Shown: positions 36,002-44,505 of the stretch, piece by piece | Position numbering within the stretch: the first letter of the stretch is position 1 | Layout: each line of letters starts with the position of its first letter | Assembly (NCBI GenBank): GCA_945878995.1 | Contig: CAMCUN010000010.1 | Coordinates: 1 to 64,000 of the forward strand | DNA from: Polaromonas sp. YR568 | Lineage (GTDB): Bacteria > Pseudomonadota > Gammaproteobacteria > Burkholderiales > Burkholderiaceae_C | Reading direction: 5' to 3' | DNA: 64,000 nt | The notes under the pieces: model-generated | What the model saw: the letters and a program-made list of their open reading frames with translations, nothing else | Database searches by the model: none | Told to the model about the DNA's origin: nothing | Made by a program: the position numbers and the translations under genes

Positions 36002-36631
36002 ATGGGTGTGAAGCGCGAAAATATTCGCATGATGGGCAAGCTCGGTGTGATCGTGCTGGGCATGTTCGGCTTTGGTTACGCCCTGGTGCCTCTGTACATC
36101 GCCATTTGCGAGATGACAGGCATCAATGTCTTGGCCCTGGGCGACAAGCTCATCCCAGGAGCCAGTTCTACCCAAGCGGCCAATTCACAGGTGGACCGCA
36201 GCCGCTTGATCACGGTGGAGTTTGACGTCAATGCTCGCGGACCTTGGGATTTCAAGCCCGCGGTGCGTTCTCTTCAAGTCCATCCCGGCGAGTTGACCAC
36301 GGTGATGTACGAGTTTCAAAACATACAAAACCGCACCATGGCCGCCCAAGCCATACCGAGTTATGCGCCCAAGCAGTCGAGCGCGCACTTCAACAAGCTC
36401 GAATGCTTTTGCTTCACCCAATACACCTTGGCCCCTGGTGAGAAAAAGGCTTGGCCCGTGGCGTTTGTGATTGACGCCAAGCTGCCCAAAGACGTGACCA
36501 CCATCACCTTGTCGTACACCTTTTTTGAAGTGGGCGGTAAGACACCAGCGGCGCCAGTGGGCCCCTTGACTGTTCCCAAAGCGGCATCGGCGCCAGCGGG
36601 GATTTTGGGTCTGGCCGGAGCGGGTGCGTGA
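36002..36631 (+). CDS. ctaG: Cytochrome c oxidase assembly protein CtaG/Cox11
   Basis: 209-residue membrane-anchored copper chaperone that delivers copper to CuB of subunit I. The N-terminal helix (LGVIVLGMFGFGYALVPLY) ends in the conserved YIAICEMTGIN. The periplasmic domain carries FDVNARGPWDFKPA and the copper site KLECFCFTQ. The Ala-rich C-terminal 20 residues are variable. Confidence 0.96.
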   Translation: MGVKRENIRMMGKLGVIVLGMFGFGYALVPLYIAICEMTGINVLALGDKLIPGASSTQAANSQVDRSRLITVEFDVNARGPWDFKPAVRSLQVHPGELTTVMYEFQNIQNRTMAAQAIPSYAPKQSSAHFNKLECFCFTQYTLAPGEKKAWPVAFVIDAKLPKDVTTITLSYTFFEVGGKTPAAPVGPLTVPKAASAPAGILGLAGAGA

Positions 36632-36840
36632 ATATGCAGACAGAGCCTCCTGTGAAGCCCTCGTTTTGGCTCAGCGTGAAGGCGGTTGTTTGGTCTTTTG
36701 TGGGTTTGCGCAGCCGCCTAGCCTTTGAGCAAGATACCCAACGCATCAATCCGCTGCATGTGGTGCTGGTCGGTTTAATGGGTGTTTTTGTCTTTGTCGC
36801 CGGTTTGATGGCTTTGGTCAATTGGATCGTGCCGGGCTGA
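36628..36840 (+). CDS. DUF2970 single-helix membrane protein
   Basis: 70 residues. SFWLSVKAVVWSFVGLRSR and the helix HVVLVGLMGVFVFVAGLMALVNW define the DUF2970 family, usually found in cox operons. GTG 36628 overlaps the ctaG stop and has GGAG upstream; ATG 36634 is the alternative. It is probably an assembly or stability factor of the oxidase. Confidence 0.85.
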   Translation: MNMQTEPPVKPSFWLSVKAVVWSFVGLRSRLAFEQDTQRINPLHVVLVGLMGVFVFVAGLMALVNWIVPG

Positions 36841-36926
36841 GCGAAAAAGCACAGTTTGATCGAACGCCGAGGCGGCGAGTCAACATAGTTTTTGAAGTGA
36901 ATTTGAGAGAACCAAGAGGAATGAGT

Positions 36927-37808
36927 ATGTCGTCAGTCACACACGGGTCCACGCCCTACTATTTTGTACCCAGCCCGTCCAGCCATCCGGTGATGGCGGC
37001 GATTGGTTTGTTCTTTGTGATTCTGGGTGCGGGTCAGTGGGTCAATGGGGTGGGTTGGGGCGCTTACTCCCTGGCTTTCGGTTTGGTCTGGTGGTTGGGT
37101 GTGCTTTTTCAGTGGTTTAAGCAATCTATCTCAGAAAGCGAAGGGGGACTCTACAGCGACCGCATAGACATGTCTTTCCGCTGGAGCATGAGCTGGTTCA
37201 TCTTCTCTGAGGTGATGTTTTTCGGCGCCTTTTTTACCGCTTTGTGGTGGGCCCGCTCGCATTCGGTGCCCGCGTTGGGCAGCTTGGAAAATTCATTGCT
37301 TTGGCCTGATTTCCGCGCCATTTGGCCCACCGCAGAAATTGGTGTCACTGCTTCGCCTGCCGGCATCGTCGAGGCCTTCTCCACGGTGGGTCCTTTCTGG
37401 CTGCCCACCATCAATACGGCACTGCTGCTGACCTCCGGCGTGACCTTGACCATTGCGCACCATGCTTTGCGTGAAGGTCATCGAGCCAAGACCATTTCAT
37501 ACATGTGGTTGACGGTGCTCTTGGGCTTGGTGTTTCTGGGTGTACAGGGGTACGAGTACTTTCACCTGTACAACGATTTGAACCTCAAACTCAACTCCGG
37601 CATTTATGGTTCGACCTTTTACATGCTCACCGGCTTTCACGGCTTTCACGTGTTTGTGGGCATGTTGATGCTGCTCTTCATCACCTTGCGTTTGCAAAAA
37701 GGTCATTTCACGCCGGAACGTCACTTTGGTTTTGAGGGCGCGGCCTGGTACTGGCATTTTGTCGATGTGGTCTGGCTCGGCCTTTACATCTTGGTTTACT
37801 GGCTGTGA
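36927..37808 (+). CDS. coxC: Cytochrome c oxidase subunit III
   Basis: 293-residue, seven-helix subunit. It shows PYYFVPSPSSHPVMAAIGLF, RWSMSWFIFSEVMFFGAFF, TGFHGFHVFVGMLML and a C-terminal FEGAAWYWHFVDVVWLGLYI. ATG 36927 has AGAGGA at an ideal 7 bp; ATG 36921 would put that motif too close. A rho-independent terminator follows. Confidence 0.96.
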   Translation: MSSVTHGSTPYYFVPSPSSHPVMAAIGLFFVILGAGQWVNGVGWGAYSLAFGLVWWLGVLFQWFKQSISESEGGLYSDRIDMSFRWSMSWFIFSEVMFFGAFFTALWWARSHSVPALGSLENSLLWPDFRAIWPTAEIGVTASPAGIVEAFSTVGPFWLPTINTALLLTSGVTLTIAHHALREGHRAKTISYMWLTVLLGLVFLGVQGYEYFHLYNDLNLKLNSGIYGSTFYMLTGFHGFHVFVGMLMLLFITLRLQKGHFTPERHFGFEGAAWYWHFVDVVWLGLYILVYWL

Positions 37809-37847
37809 GTTTGGCAGGGCCATGGCCCTGTGCTTGGTTTGACGAAC

Positions 37848-37875
37848 AAAAAAGGCCGCAAAGCGGCCTTTTTTT
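37848..37875 (+). terminator. Rho-independent terminator after coxC
   Basis: AAAAAAGGCCGC (37848-37859), loop AAA, GCGGCCTTTTTT continuing as a T-run to 37875. The stem is perfect, and because of its A-tract it can work on both strands. It also faces the small gene read from the other side. Confidence 0.9.
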
Positions 37876-37921
37876 GTTGAACTTCACACGCCATGAAGTT
37901 GGTTTTTTTGTGGCTTTATTC

Positions 37922-38140
37922 TCAGCCCAGTGGCAAGCCTTTGGGTTGGATGTAGCCGAGCTTGTAAGCGATCAACACGCACAGGAACAAGAGCACTGAA
38001 AAGCCGACTCGGAACGCCAAAGCCTTGGCCATGTGGCTGGTTTTGGGCTTGCCTTGGGTGCCATCTTTCATCATGAAATAAAGGGCGCTGGCCAGCGCCC
38101 CGAAAATGCCAACAAAGGCCAGTGCGATCAGGTAAGACAT
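37922..38140 (-). CDS. DUF2909 twin-transmembrane protein
   Basis: 72 residues with two helices (SYLIALAFVGIFGALASALYF and AFRVGFSVLLFLCVLIAYKLG) separated by a short polar loop (KDGTQGKPKTS). This small gene is read against the cox operon and is divergent from SURF1, with only 18 bp between the start codons. Small proteins of this type are common beside SURF1 in Burkholderiales. Function unknown. Confidence 0.85.
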   Translation of the reverse strand: MSYLIALAFVGIFGALASALYFMMKDGTQGKPKTSHMAKALAFRVGFSVLLFLCVLIAYKLGYIQPKGLPLG

Positions 38141-38158
38141 ACCTTTAATTATCAACCC

Positions 38159-38941
38159 ATGACAGATTCTGCGCACGCCAGCCCACTCGCAAGCCCGTTG
38201 CCGCGTTGGCGAACCGCACGCTTTTGGGTGTTGACTGTGGCCACCTGGGCCATGGTGGCATTGACTTTTTCGCTGGGCCGGTGGCAAATGAGCCGGGCCG
38301 ACTACAAGCTGGAACTGACCCTGGCCGTGGCCGCCCGGGGGCAGGAGCCCGCCCTGAGCGTGAGTGCCTTGATTGGCAGCACCGATTTGCCGGCACAACT
38401 GCACAGGCGAGTGGCACTGCAAGGGGAGTGGCTGAGCGCCCACACCGTTTATCTGGACAACCGACCCATGCAGGGGCGGACTGGCTTTTGGGTGCTCACG
38501 CCCTTGAAGTTGGCAGGCTCGTCGCGTGTGGTTTTGGTGCAGCGTGGCTGGGTGCCTCGCGACTTTGCAGACCGCAGCCGCTTGGTGCCTGTGGTCACAG
38601 CTGAGGGCACTGCAGAAGTGCTGGGCCGCATGGCCCTGTCGCCTGGCAAGCTATACGAGTTCAAGGGGGAGGAGCAGGGCCGAATCCGGCAAAATCTGCG
38701 TTTGGATGCGTTTCGCACGGAGACCGGCTTGGACCTGCTGAGTGCCTTGGTGGTTCAAACTGGCGAGCCCAGCGAAGGTTTGCTGCGCCAATGGGATGCA
38801 CCCAACACCGGCGTTGACAAGCACCATGGTTACGCTTTTCAGTGGTTTGCCTTGTCAGCGTTGCTGGCCGGTTTGTACGGCTGGTTTCAAGGGCTTGCAC
38901 CCCTCTTTCTGCGCAGAAAAAACAAGCGCTCACACGATTGA
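38159..38941 (+). CDS. SURF1-family cytochrome oxidase assembly protein
   Basis: 260 residues with an N-terminal helix (FWVLTVATWAMVALTFSLG) and a C-terminal helix (YAFQWFALSALLAGLYGWF) flanking a periplasmic domain. LGRWQMSRADYK, VYLDNRPMQGRTGFWVLTPL, VLVQRGWVPRDFADR and HHGYAFQWFALS are the SURF1 motifs. It helps to place heme a into subunit I. Confidence 0.93.
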   Translation: MTDSAHASPLASPLPRWRTARFWVLTVATWAMVALTFSLGRWQMSRADYKLELTLAVAARGQEPALSVSALIGSTDLPAQLHRRVALQGEWLSAHTVYLDNRPMQGRTGFWVLTPLKLAGSSRVVLVQRGWVPRDFADRSRLVPVVTAEGTAEVLGRMALSPGKLYEFKGEEQGRIRQNLRLDAFRTETGLDLLSALVVQTGEPSEGLLRQWDAPNTGVDKHHGYAFQWFALSALLAGLYGWFQGLAPLFLRRKNKRSHD

Positions 38942-38957
38942 TTTTCACCTCTTGAAC

Positions 38958-39653
38958 ATGTCTTCAGCACCTCAATCACCTCTGCCTATGGACCAACCTT
39001 TAGGTTTGACCGTGCACGCCATGCCTACCCCAGACCAAGCCGCAGTGGCGCAGCGCTCCCGTATGGGCCGCTGGAAAATGGTGTTTATCTTGCTGGTCTG
39101 CGCCTCGCCGGTGATTGCGTCCTACCTGACTTATTACCTGATCAGGCCCGAAGGCAGGCGCAATTTTGGTGAATTGATCGCGCCTTCACGCCCCTTGCCT
39201 GAACTGCAAGCCACCCGCTTAGACGGTGTGTCCGTGGCGCTGAACACCTTGAAAAACCAGTGGCTCTTGGTGTCCGTGGCACCCGCTGCCTGTGATGCGG
39301 TGTGCCAAGAAAATCTGTACTTTCAGCGCCAAATGCGCGAATCATTGGGCCGAGAAAAAGACCGCATGGACCGTGTCTGGCTGGTCAGTGACAATGCGCA
39401 AGTGCCTGCATCACTGGCGACTGCGCTGGAGGGAGCCACCGTGTTGCGCGTGCCTGCCGACAGCTTGGCCGCTTGGCTGGCGCCTGCGCCCGGCCATCAA
39501 CTGGGCGAACACCTTTACGTGGTCGATCCCATGGGCAATTGGATGATGCGTTTTCCTGCCAAGCTGGACTTGGGCACTGCGGCCAAAGCCAAAAAGGACT
39601 TGGAGCGGCTGCTGCGTGCCTCGAGCAGCTGGGACCAGCCCGGACGACCTTGA
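38958..39653 (+). CDS. Membrane-anchored thioredoxin-fold-like protein of the cox region
   Basis: 231 residues. One N-terminal helix (KMVFILLVCASPVIASYLTYYL) is followed by a periplasmic domain with LKNQWLLVSVAPAACDAVCQENLYFQRQ. Its position and spacing resemble SCO/thioredoxin proteins, with two Cys separated by three residues (CDAVC). The C-terminal VVDPMGNWMMRFP also looks thioredoxin-like. It probably helps copper or thiol handling during oxidase assembly. It lies 16 bp after SURF1 and 17 bp before ctaA. Confidence 0.75.
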   Translation: MSSAPQSPLPMDQPLGLTVHAMPTPDQAAVAQRSRMGRWKMVFILLVCASPVIASYLTYYLIRPEGRRNFGELIAPSRPLPELQATRLDGVSVALNTLKNQWLLVSVAPAACDAVCQENLYFQRQMRESLGREKDRMDRVWLVSDNAQVPASLATALEGATVLRVPADSLAAWLAPAPGHQLGEHLYVVDPMGNWMMRFPAKLDLGTAAKAKKDLERLLRASSSWDQPGRP

Positions 39654-39670
39654 GCCATTGAACACCTGAC

Positions 39671-40843
39671 ATGCCTGAACAAGTTCTCTACGATTTTGGT
39701 CCTACCGGTCGCCTGATGCTCACGGGCGTGCTGCTGGCTCTGGGGCCATTGGTTTGGGTCTGGCTGCGCTACCGCCATGCTCCACCCGCCAAGCGCCTGC
39801 GTGTGCTGACTTTGCTCACTTTGTTTTTGACCTTTGACCTGGTGCTTTTTGGCGCCTTTACGCGCCTGACCGACTCCGGCCTGGGTTGCCCCGACTGGCC
39901 GGGCTGCTACGGCAGCGCCAGCCCTTTGGGTGCCAAGCAAGAAATCTCCCAAGCCCAGGCCGCCATGCCCACGGGTCCAGTCACGCCTGCCAAAGCCTGG
40001 ATTGAAATGATTCACCGCTACTTGGCCACCGGCGTGGGCGTGCTGATCATGACCCTGGCCCTGGCCACTTGGGTGGTCTGGCGCCGTGCAAAGCAAAACC
40101 CCGGACAGCTTTTGCCAGCGGTCACACCGCTTTGGCCCGCCGTCACGCTGGTTTGGGTTTGCCTGCAAGGCGCATTTGGAGCGCTGACCGTGACCATGAA
40201 GCTGTTTCCCTTGATCGTCACCGTGCATCTGTTGGGTGGCATGGGGCTGCTGGCCCTGCTGCGCGCACAGTCGGTGCGCTATGCCCTGGCCAGCGGCGAG
40301 CTGCGCCAAACGCTTTTGCCGACTGCCTTGCGGGTCTTGCTGCTGGCCGGCACGGCTTTGCTGTGGTGGCAAATTGCGCTGGGCGGCTGGGTCAGCACCA
40401 ACTATGCAGTCTTGGCGTGCACTGAATTTCCCAGCTGCCAAGGCTCTTACTGGCCGCCCATGGATTTCAAACAGGGCTTCACACTGTGGCGGGAGTTGGG
40501 TCAACTCCAAAGTGGCGAGAGCATCAGCTTTCAGGCCCTGACCGCCATTCACTATGTGCACCGCCTGATGTCTTATGTGCTCATTCCCGTGCTGATGGTG
40601 CTGGCCTGGTGGCTGGGCCGAGCAGGTTTGCGCGGAACCAGCCGCGCCTTGGCACTGCTGCTGGCCTGGCAATTTTTCAGCGGCCTGAGCAATGTGGTCT
40701 TGGGCTGGCCCTTGGTGGCGGCCGTGGCCCACACCGCAGGCGCCGCAGGGCTGGTGATGGTGCTGACAGGCGCTATTTCATCGACCCGCGCAGCGGCTGC
40801 GCATCAACCGACCCGCCTGAACACAGGCGCTTTGCCCGTATGA
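39671..40843 (+). CDS. ctaA: Heme A synthase (Cox15/CtaA)
   Basis: 390-residue, eight-helix enzyme oxidising the methyl group of heme O to give heme A. It shows [38 protein letters not shown] (heme His) and the second-half repeat [23 protein letters not shown] and [11 protein letters not shown]. Stop and next start overlap (ATGA) with ctaB. Confidence 0.95.
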   Translation: MPEQVLYDFGPTGRLMLTGVLLALGPLVWVWLRYRHAPPAKRLRVLTLLTLFLTFDLVLFGAFTRLTDSGLGCPDWPGCYGSASPLGAKQEISQAQAAMPTGPVTPAKAWIEMIHRYLATGVGVLIMTLALATWVVWRRAKQNPGQLLPAVTPLWPAVTLVWVCLQGAFGALTVTMKLFPLIVTVHLLGGMGLLALLRAQSVRYALASGELRQTLLPTALRVLLLAGTALLWWQIALGGWVSTNYAVLACTEFPSCQGSYWPPMDFKQGFTLWRELGQLQSGESISFQALTAIHYVHRLMSYVLIPVLMVLAWWLGRAGLRGTSRALALLLAWQFFSGLSNVVLGWPLVAAVAHTAGAAGLVMVLTGAISSTRAAAAHQPTRLNTGALPV

Positions 40844-41757
40844 CCACGTCAAAAACTTCGCCTGCTGCTGTGGTGGCTCTGCCTTTGAGTTCACGTTGGT
40901 CCCAGTTTTATGCATTGACCAAGCCACGCGTGGTGCAGCTCATTGTGTTTTGCGCGCTCATTGGCATGGTTTTGGCCGTGCCCGGACTGCCAAATCTGGC
41001 CGAGCTCAAGCTGGCAGCGCTGGCCTGCGCGGGCATTTGGCTGGTAGCGGGCGCCGCCGCCGCTTTCAATTGCATTGTGGAGCAGCACATTGACGCGCGC
41101 ATGCGCCGCACGGCGTGGCGGCCCACTGCCAAAGGCCAATTGAGCAACACCGAAACACTGGCCTTTTCAGCGGCCTTGTGTGCGGCAGGCTCCTTCATTC
41201 TTTATGTGTGGGTCAACCCGCTGACCATGTGGCTGACTTTTGCCACCTTTGTGGGCTATGCGGTGATCTACACCGTGGTGCTCAAGCCCATGACACCGCA
41301 AAACATCGTGATTGGCGGGGCCTCGGGTGCCATGCCGCCCGTGCTGGGCTGGGCCGCCATGACAGGTGAAGTGGGCCACGAAGCATTGATCCTTTTCCTC
41401 ATTATTTTCTTGTGGACGCCACCGCATTTTTGGGCCTTGGCACTCTACCGTGTGGAGGACTACCGCAAGTCTGGCCTGCCCATGCTGCCCGTGACCCATG
41501 GCAATGAGTTCACTCGCCTGCAAATTTTTCTCTACACACTGGTCTTGTTTGCAGCATGTGTGATGCCCTTTGTGTTCCAGATGAGCGGCTGGCTCTACCT
41601 GGTGGCGGCGGTGGTGCTCAGCATCATGTTCACTTGTTATGGCTATAAGCTTTGGCGCGAGTATTCAGACGAGTTGGCGCGCAAAACCTTTCGCTTTTCG
41701 CTGATCCACCTGACGGCGCTGTTTGCTGCCTTTTTACTGGACCATTACCTTCGATGA
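40840..41757 (+). CDS. ctaB: Protoheme IX farnesyltransferase (heme O synthase)
   Basis: 305-residue UbiA-family prenyltransferase converting heme B to heme [20 protein letters not shown] is the family N-terminus. [19 protein letters not shown] carries the first Asp-rich motif, and [24 protein letters not shown] follows. The frame is open far upstream inside ctaA, but ATG 40840 overlaps the ctaA stop and fits the family. Confidence 0.97.
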   Translation: MTTSKTSPAAVVALPLSSRWSQFYALTKPRVVQLIVFCALIGMVLAVPGLPNLAELKLAALACAGIWLVAGAAAAFNCIVEQHIDARMRRTAWRPTAKGQLSNTETLAFSAALCAAGSFILYVWVNPLTMWLTFATFVGYAVIYTVVLKPMTPQNIVIGGASGAMPPVLGWAAMTGEVGHEALILFLIIFLWTPPHFWALALYRVEDYRKSGLPMLPVTHGNEFTRLQIFLYTLVLFAACVMPFVFQMSGWLYLVAAVVLSIMFTCYGYKLWREYSDELARKTFRFSLIHLTALFAAFLLDHYLR

Positions 41758-42353
41758 CGACTTTTTTGCCCTCTCGCTGGCTGTGCCTTTGGACTGCGGC
41801 GGCCTTGACTTTGGCGGCATGCGCTCCTGACAAGCCGCAGTTCAAGAGCATTGACATCACGGGCGCCGACTATGCCCGCGACTTCAAACTGGCCGACCAC
41901 CACGGACAGCTGCGCAGCATGGCCGATTTCAAAGGCAAGGCGGTGGTGGTGTTCTTTGGCTTTACGCAATGCCCAGACGTTTGCCCCACGGCCATGGCCG
42001 AACTGGCCCAGGTCAAGCTCCAATTGGGTGCGGACGGTCAGCGCCTGCAAGCCATCATGGTGTCGCTGGACCCCGAGCGCGACACGCCAGAGGTGCTCAA
42101 AGCCTACATGACCAACTTTGACCCTGGCTTTTTGGCCCTCAGGCCCACGCTTGAACAGCTGCCGCAGCTGGCCAAGGACTTCAAGATTTTCTACAAGAAA
42201 AACGAAGGTAAAACGCCCAGCAGCTACACCTTGGACCATTCGGCGGGCAGCTATGTCTTTGACCCCCAGGGCCGGGTGCGGCTGTACACCCGCCAGGGTG
42301 TGGGCGTGCCAGCCATGACCGCCGACCTCAAGCTGCTGCTGGCCGGCAAGTGA
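41754..42353 (+). CDS. SCO1/SenC copper chaperone lipoprotein
   Basis: 199 residues. The signal ends in a lipobox (LTLAAC, Cys near 22). [21 protein letters not shown] carries the copper-binding CxxxC, and the distal His is in [15 protein letters not shown]. It delivers copper to or reduces the CuA site of subunit II. It is the last gene of the cox assembly run, overlaps ctaB by 4 bp, and ends 9 bp from a convergent Bug gene. Confidence 0.95.
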   Translation: MTTFLPSRWLCLWTAAALTLAACAPDKPQFKSIDITGADYARDFKLADHHGQLRSMADFKGKAVVVFFGFTQCPDVCPTAMAELAQVKLQLGADGQRLQAIMVSLDPERDTPEVLKAYMTNFDPGFLALRPTLEQLPQLAKDFKIFYKKNEGKTPSSYTLDHSAGSYVFDPQGRVRLYTRQGVGVPAMTADLKLLLAGK

Positions 42354-42362
42354 GTCAGGTGC

Positions 42363-43352
42363 TTACTGCTGGATGTTTTGCCGGCGGATGATGTCCCCCA
42401 GCGCCTGCGTGTCCATTTGAATGCGGTGGCGCAGGCCCTCGGGCGCCGCGCCTATGACCTGCCAGCCCTGCTGGAACAACCTCGCGCGCATCTCTGGCGC
42501 ACGCACAATCTCGGTCACCGCCGCCGCCACTTTGCGAATGTGGGCCTCTGGCATGGAAGCCGGGGCGGCCACGGCATTCCATATTTCAAGCTGGTAGTTT
42601 TTCACCCCCGCCTCGGCCAGGCTGGGCACCTCGGGCGCGAGTATGCTGCGGCCCGTGGCGGTGGTGGCCAGCAGCTTGAGCTTGCCGCTGCGGGCCTGGG
42701 CTGAAGCCAGTGCGGGTGGCAACAAAGCCGCCTGAATCTGTCCGCCCAGCATGGCAGTGATCACCTGGGGGTTGCCAGGGTAGGGCACGTGCACCGGGCT
42801 CAAGCCCGCGCGCGACTTGAGCAGTTCCATGCCCAAGTGCGCCACCGTGCCCACGCCCGGTGAGCCGTAGCTCCAGCGCTCACCGGCTTGCTTGGCTTGG
42901 TCCAGCCATTGCGCGGCCGTCTGGCCTGGGGCGTCGGCGGGCACGGTCAGCACCAAGGGGGCAGAGCCAATCAGGCTGATTGCTGCCAAGTCTTTGAGCG
43001 GGTCATAGTTCAGTTGCGGATTGAGGATGCGGGCAATGGTCATGTTGCCGTTGATCATCAAACCCAGGGTGTGGCCATCACTGGCTTTGGCCACTTGATC
43101 GGCTGCCACGTTGCCGCCTGCACCCACCTTGTTCTCCACAATCACCGTTTGGCCCAGGGCGCGCCCCAAAGGCTCGGCCAGCAAGCGCGCCGTGAGGTCG
43201 GGGCTGGAACCAGGTGGGAAACCCACCACCAATTTGACAGTTTTGCTTGGCCAGTCGGCCGCTTGGACCCAGGGCGTGCCAAGGCAGCAGGCCAGCAAGG
43301 GCAGGGCGATCAGCGCGCGGCGTGTGCGGCTGGGTTGAAAGAGCAGGCGCAT
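42363..43352 (-). CDS. Bug/TctC-family periplasmic solute-binding protein
   Basis: 329 residues with a signal peptide (cleavage near TPWVQA, residue 31). It shows LVVGFPPGSSPDLTARLLAEPL, VIVENKVGAGGNVAADQVA and VHVPYPGNPQVITAMLGGQI. It is an orphan binding protein between the cox region and rpoH, with no membrane genes. GGAGACC precedes its ATG. Substrate unknown. Confidence 0.9.
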   Translation of the reverse strand: MRLLFQPSRTRRALIALPLLACCLGTPWVQAADWPSKTVKLVVGFPPGSSPDLTARLLAEPLGRALGQTVIVENKVGAGGNVAADQVAKASDGHTLGLMINGNMTIARILNPQLNYDPLKDLAAISLIGSAPLVLTVPADAPGQTAAQWLDQAKQAGERWSYGSPGVGTVAHLGMELLKSRAGLSPVHVPYPGNPQVITAMLGGQIQAALLPPALASAQARSGKLKLLATTATGRSILAPEVPSLAEAGVKNYQLEIWNAVAAPASMPEAHIRKVAAAVTEIVRAPEMRARLFQQGWQVIGAAPEGLRHRIQMDTQALGDIIRRQNIQQ

Positions 43353-43433
43353 GGTGGTCTCCTGGGGGTAGAAACTGTCAGCTTATCAGTCTGCAAAAAA
43401 GTGGCAGGAACTCAGGCAGACCCAACCCACATG

Positions 43434-43455
43434 AAAAACCCGGCCTGGGCCGGGT
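43434..43455 (-). terminator. Rho-independent terminator of rpoH
   Basis: Read on the reverse strand: ACCCGGC, loop CCAG, GCCGGGT, then TTTTT. It lies 24 bp past the rpoH stop. Confidence 0.85.
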
Positions 43456-43478
43456 GAGGAGTGGGTCAAAAGCCGAGA

Positions 43479-44414
43479 TCAGGCAAAAGCGGCCAAGCTC
43501 TGGCGCATTTTCTTCATGGCCGCCACCTCAATTTGGCGAATTCGCTCGGCGCTCACCTGGTACTCGGCGGCCAAATCGTGCAGCGTCATGCCGCCCGTGC
43601 CGTCGTCGTTCACTTTGAGCCAGCGCTCTTCCACAATGCGGCGCGAGCGCGGGTCCAGGTCGGCCAAGGCGGCTGCAATGCCGTCGCTGGCCAGCACATC
43701 ACGCTGGTGCGATTCGATCAAGGCCGTCGGTTCGTGCCGCGCGTCCGACAGGTAGGCAATAGGGCCAAAGGCGTCTTCGCCGTCCTCGCTGGGGGCCGGG
43801 TCCAAGAGCACATCGCCACCGGCCATGCGTTGCTCCATCTCTATGACTTCTTCACGCTTGACATTCAGCGTCTGCGCCATGGAGTCAATCTGGTCTTCGC
43901 TCAGAGTGTCGCGGTGGGTGGCCACGTCCAGGTCGTCTTTGAAGCCCTGCTTCATGGAGCGCAGGTTGAAAAACAACTTGCGCTGCGCCTTGGTGGTGGC
44001 CATTTTGACCATGCGCCAGTTCTTCAAGATGTACTCGTGGATCTCCGCCTTGATCCAGTGCAAGGCAAAGCTCACCAAACGCACGCCTTGGTCAGGGTCA
44101 AAGCGCTTGACGGCTTTCATCAGGCCAATGTTGCCTTCTTGAATCAGGTCACCATGCGGCAGGCCGTAGCCCAGGTACTTGCGCGACACCGACACCACCA
44201 AGCGCAAGTGCGAGAGCACCAAGCGGCTGGCGGATTCGAGGTCGTTTTGGTCTTTGAGGCGGCGCGCGAAACTTTGCTCTTCTTCCAAGCTGAGCATGGG
44301 AAAGCGGTTCACGGCCGAGATGTAGGCCTCCAAGTTGCCCAAAGGCGGCAACAGGCTGCCCCCCCAGGTGTTGGCCATCGTCAGGGTGCCGGAACTCACA
44401 GCGGTGCTGGTCAT
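43479..44414 (-). CDS. rpoH: RNA polymerase sigma-32 (heat shock sigma factor)
   Basis: 311 residues. Region 2 is seen in LVLSHLRLVVSVSRKYLGYG and GNIGLMKAVKRFDPDQGVRL. The RpoH box QRKLFFNLR, which sets it apart from other sigma factors, lies near residue 145. Region 4 ends in YQVSAERIRQIEVAAMKKMR. ATG 44414 has AAAGGAG upstream; the frame is open to 44450. A perfect CIRCE operator lies 30 bp before the start, so HrcA repression of rpoH is expected in addition to any control of RpoH itself. Confidence 0.96.
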   Translation of the reverse strand: MTSTAVSSGTLTMANTWGGSLLPPLGNLEAYISAVNRFPMLSLEEEQSFARRLKDQNDLESASRLVLSHLRLVVSVSRKYLGYGLPHGDLIQEGNIGLMKAVKRFDPDQGVRLVSFALHWIKAEIHEYILKNWRMVKMATTKAQRKLFFNLRSMKQGFKDDLDVATHRDTLSEDQIDSMAQTLNVKREEVIEMEQRMAGGDVLLDPAPSEDGEDAFGPIAYLSDARHEPTALIESHQRDVLASDGIAAALADLDPRSRRIVEERWLKVNDDGTGGMTLHDLAAEYQVSAERIRQIEVAAMKKMRQSLAAFA

Positions 44415-44443
44415 GGGTGGCTCCTTTCGGTCAGGATTTAATT

Positions 44444-44470
44444 TTAGCACTCTCTGCTTGCGAGTGCTAA
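44444..44470 (-). promoter_or_regulatory. CIRCE operator (HrcA site) with embedded promoter upstream of rpoH
   Basis: TTAGCACTC (44444-44452), a 9-bp spacer and GAGTGCTAA (44462-44470) match the CIRCE consensus exactly. On the reverse strand the element overlaps TTAGCA and, 18 bp on, TAAAAT, a reasonable sigma-70 promoter whose -10 runs out of the operator towards rpoH. HrcA bound here would block initiation directly. Confidence 0.9.
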
Positions 44471-44505
44471 TTGACCGATTTGAGATGAAAAACGCATTGA
44501 CTTGA

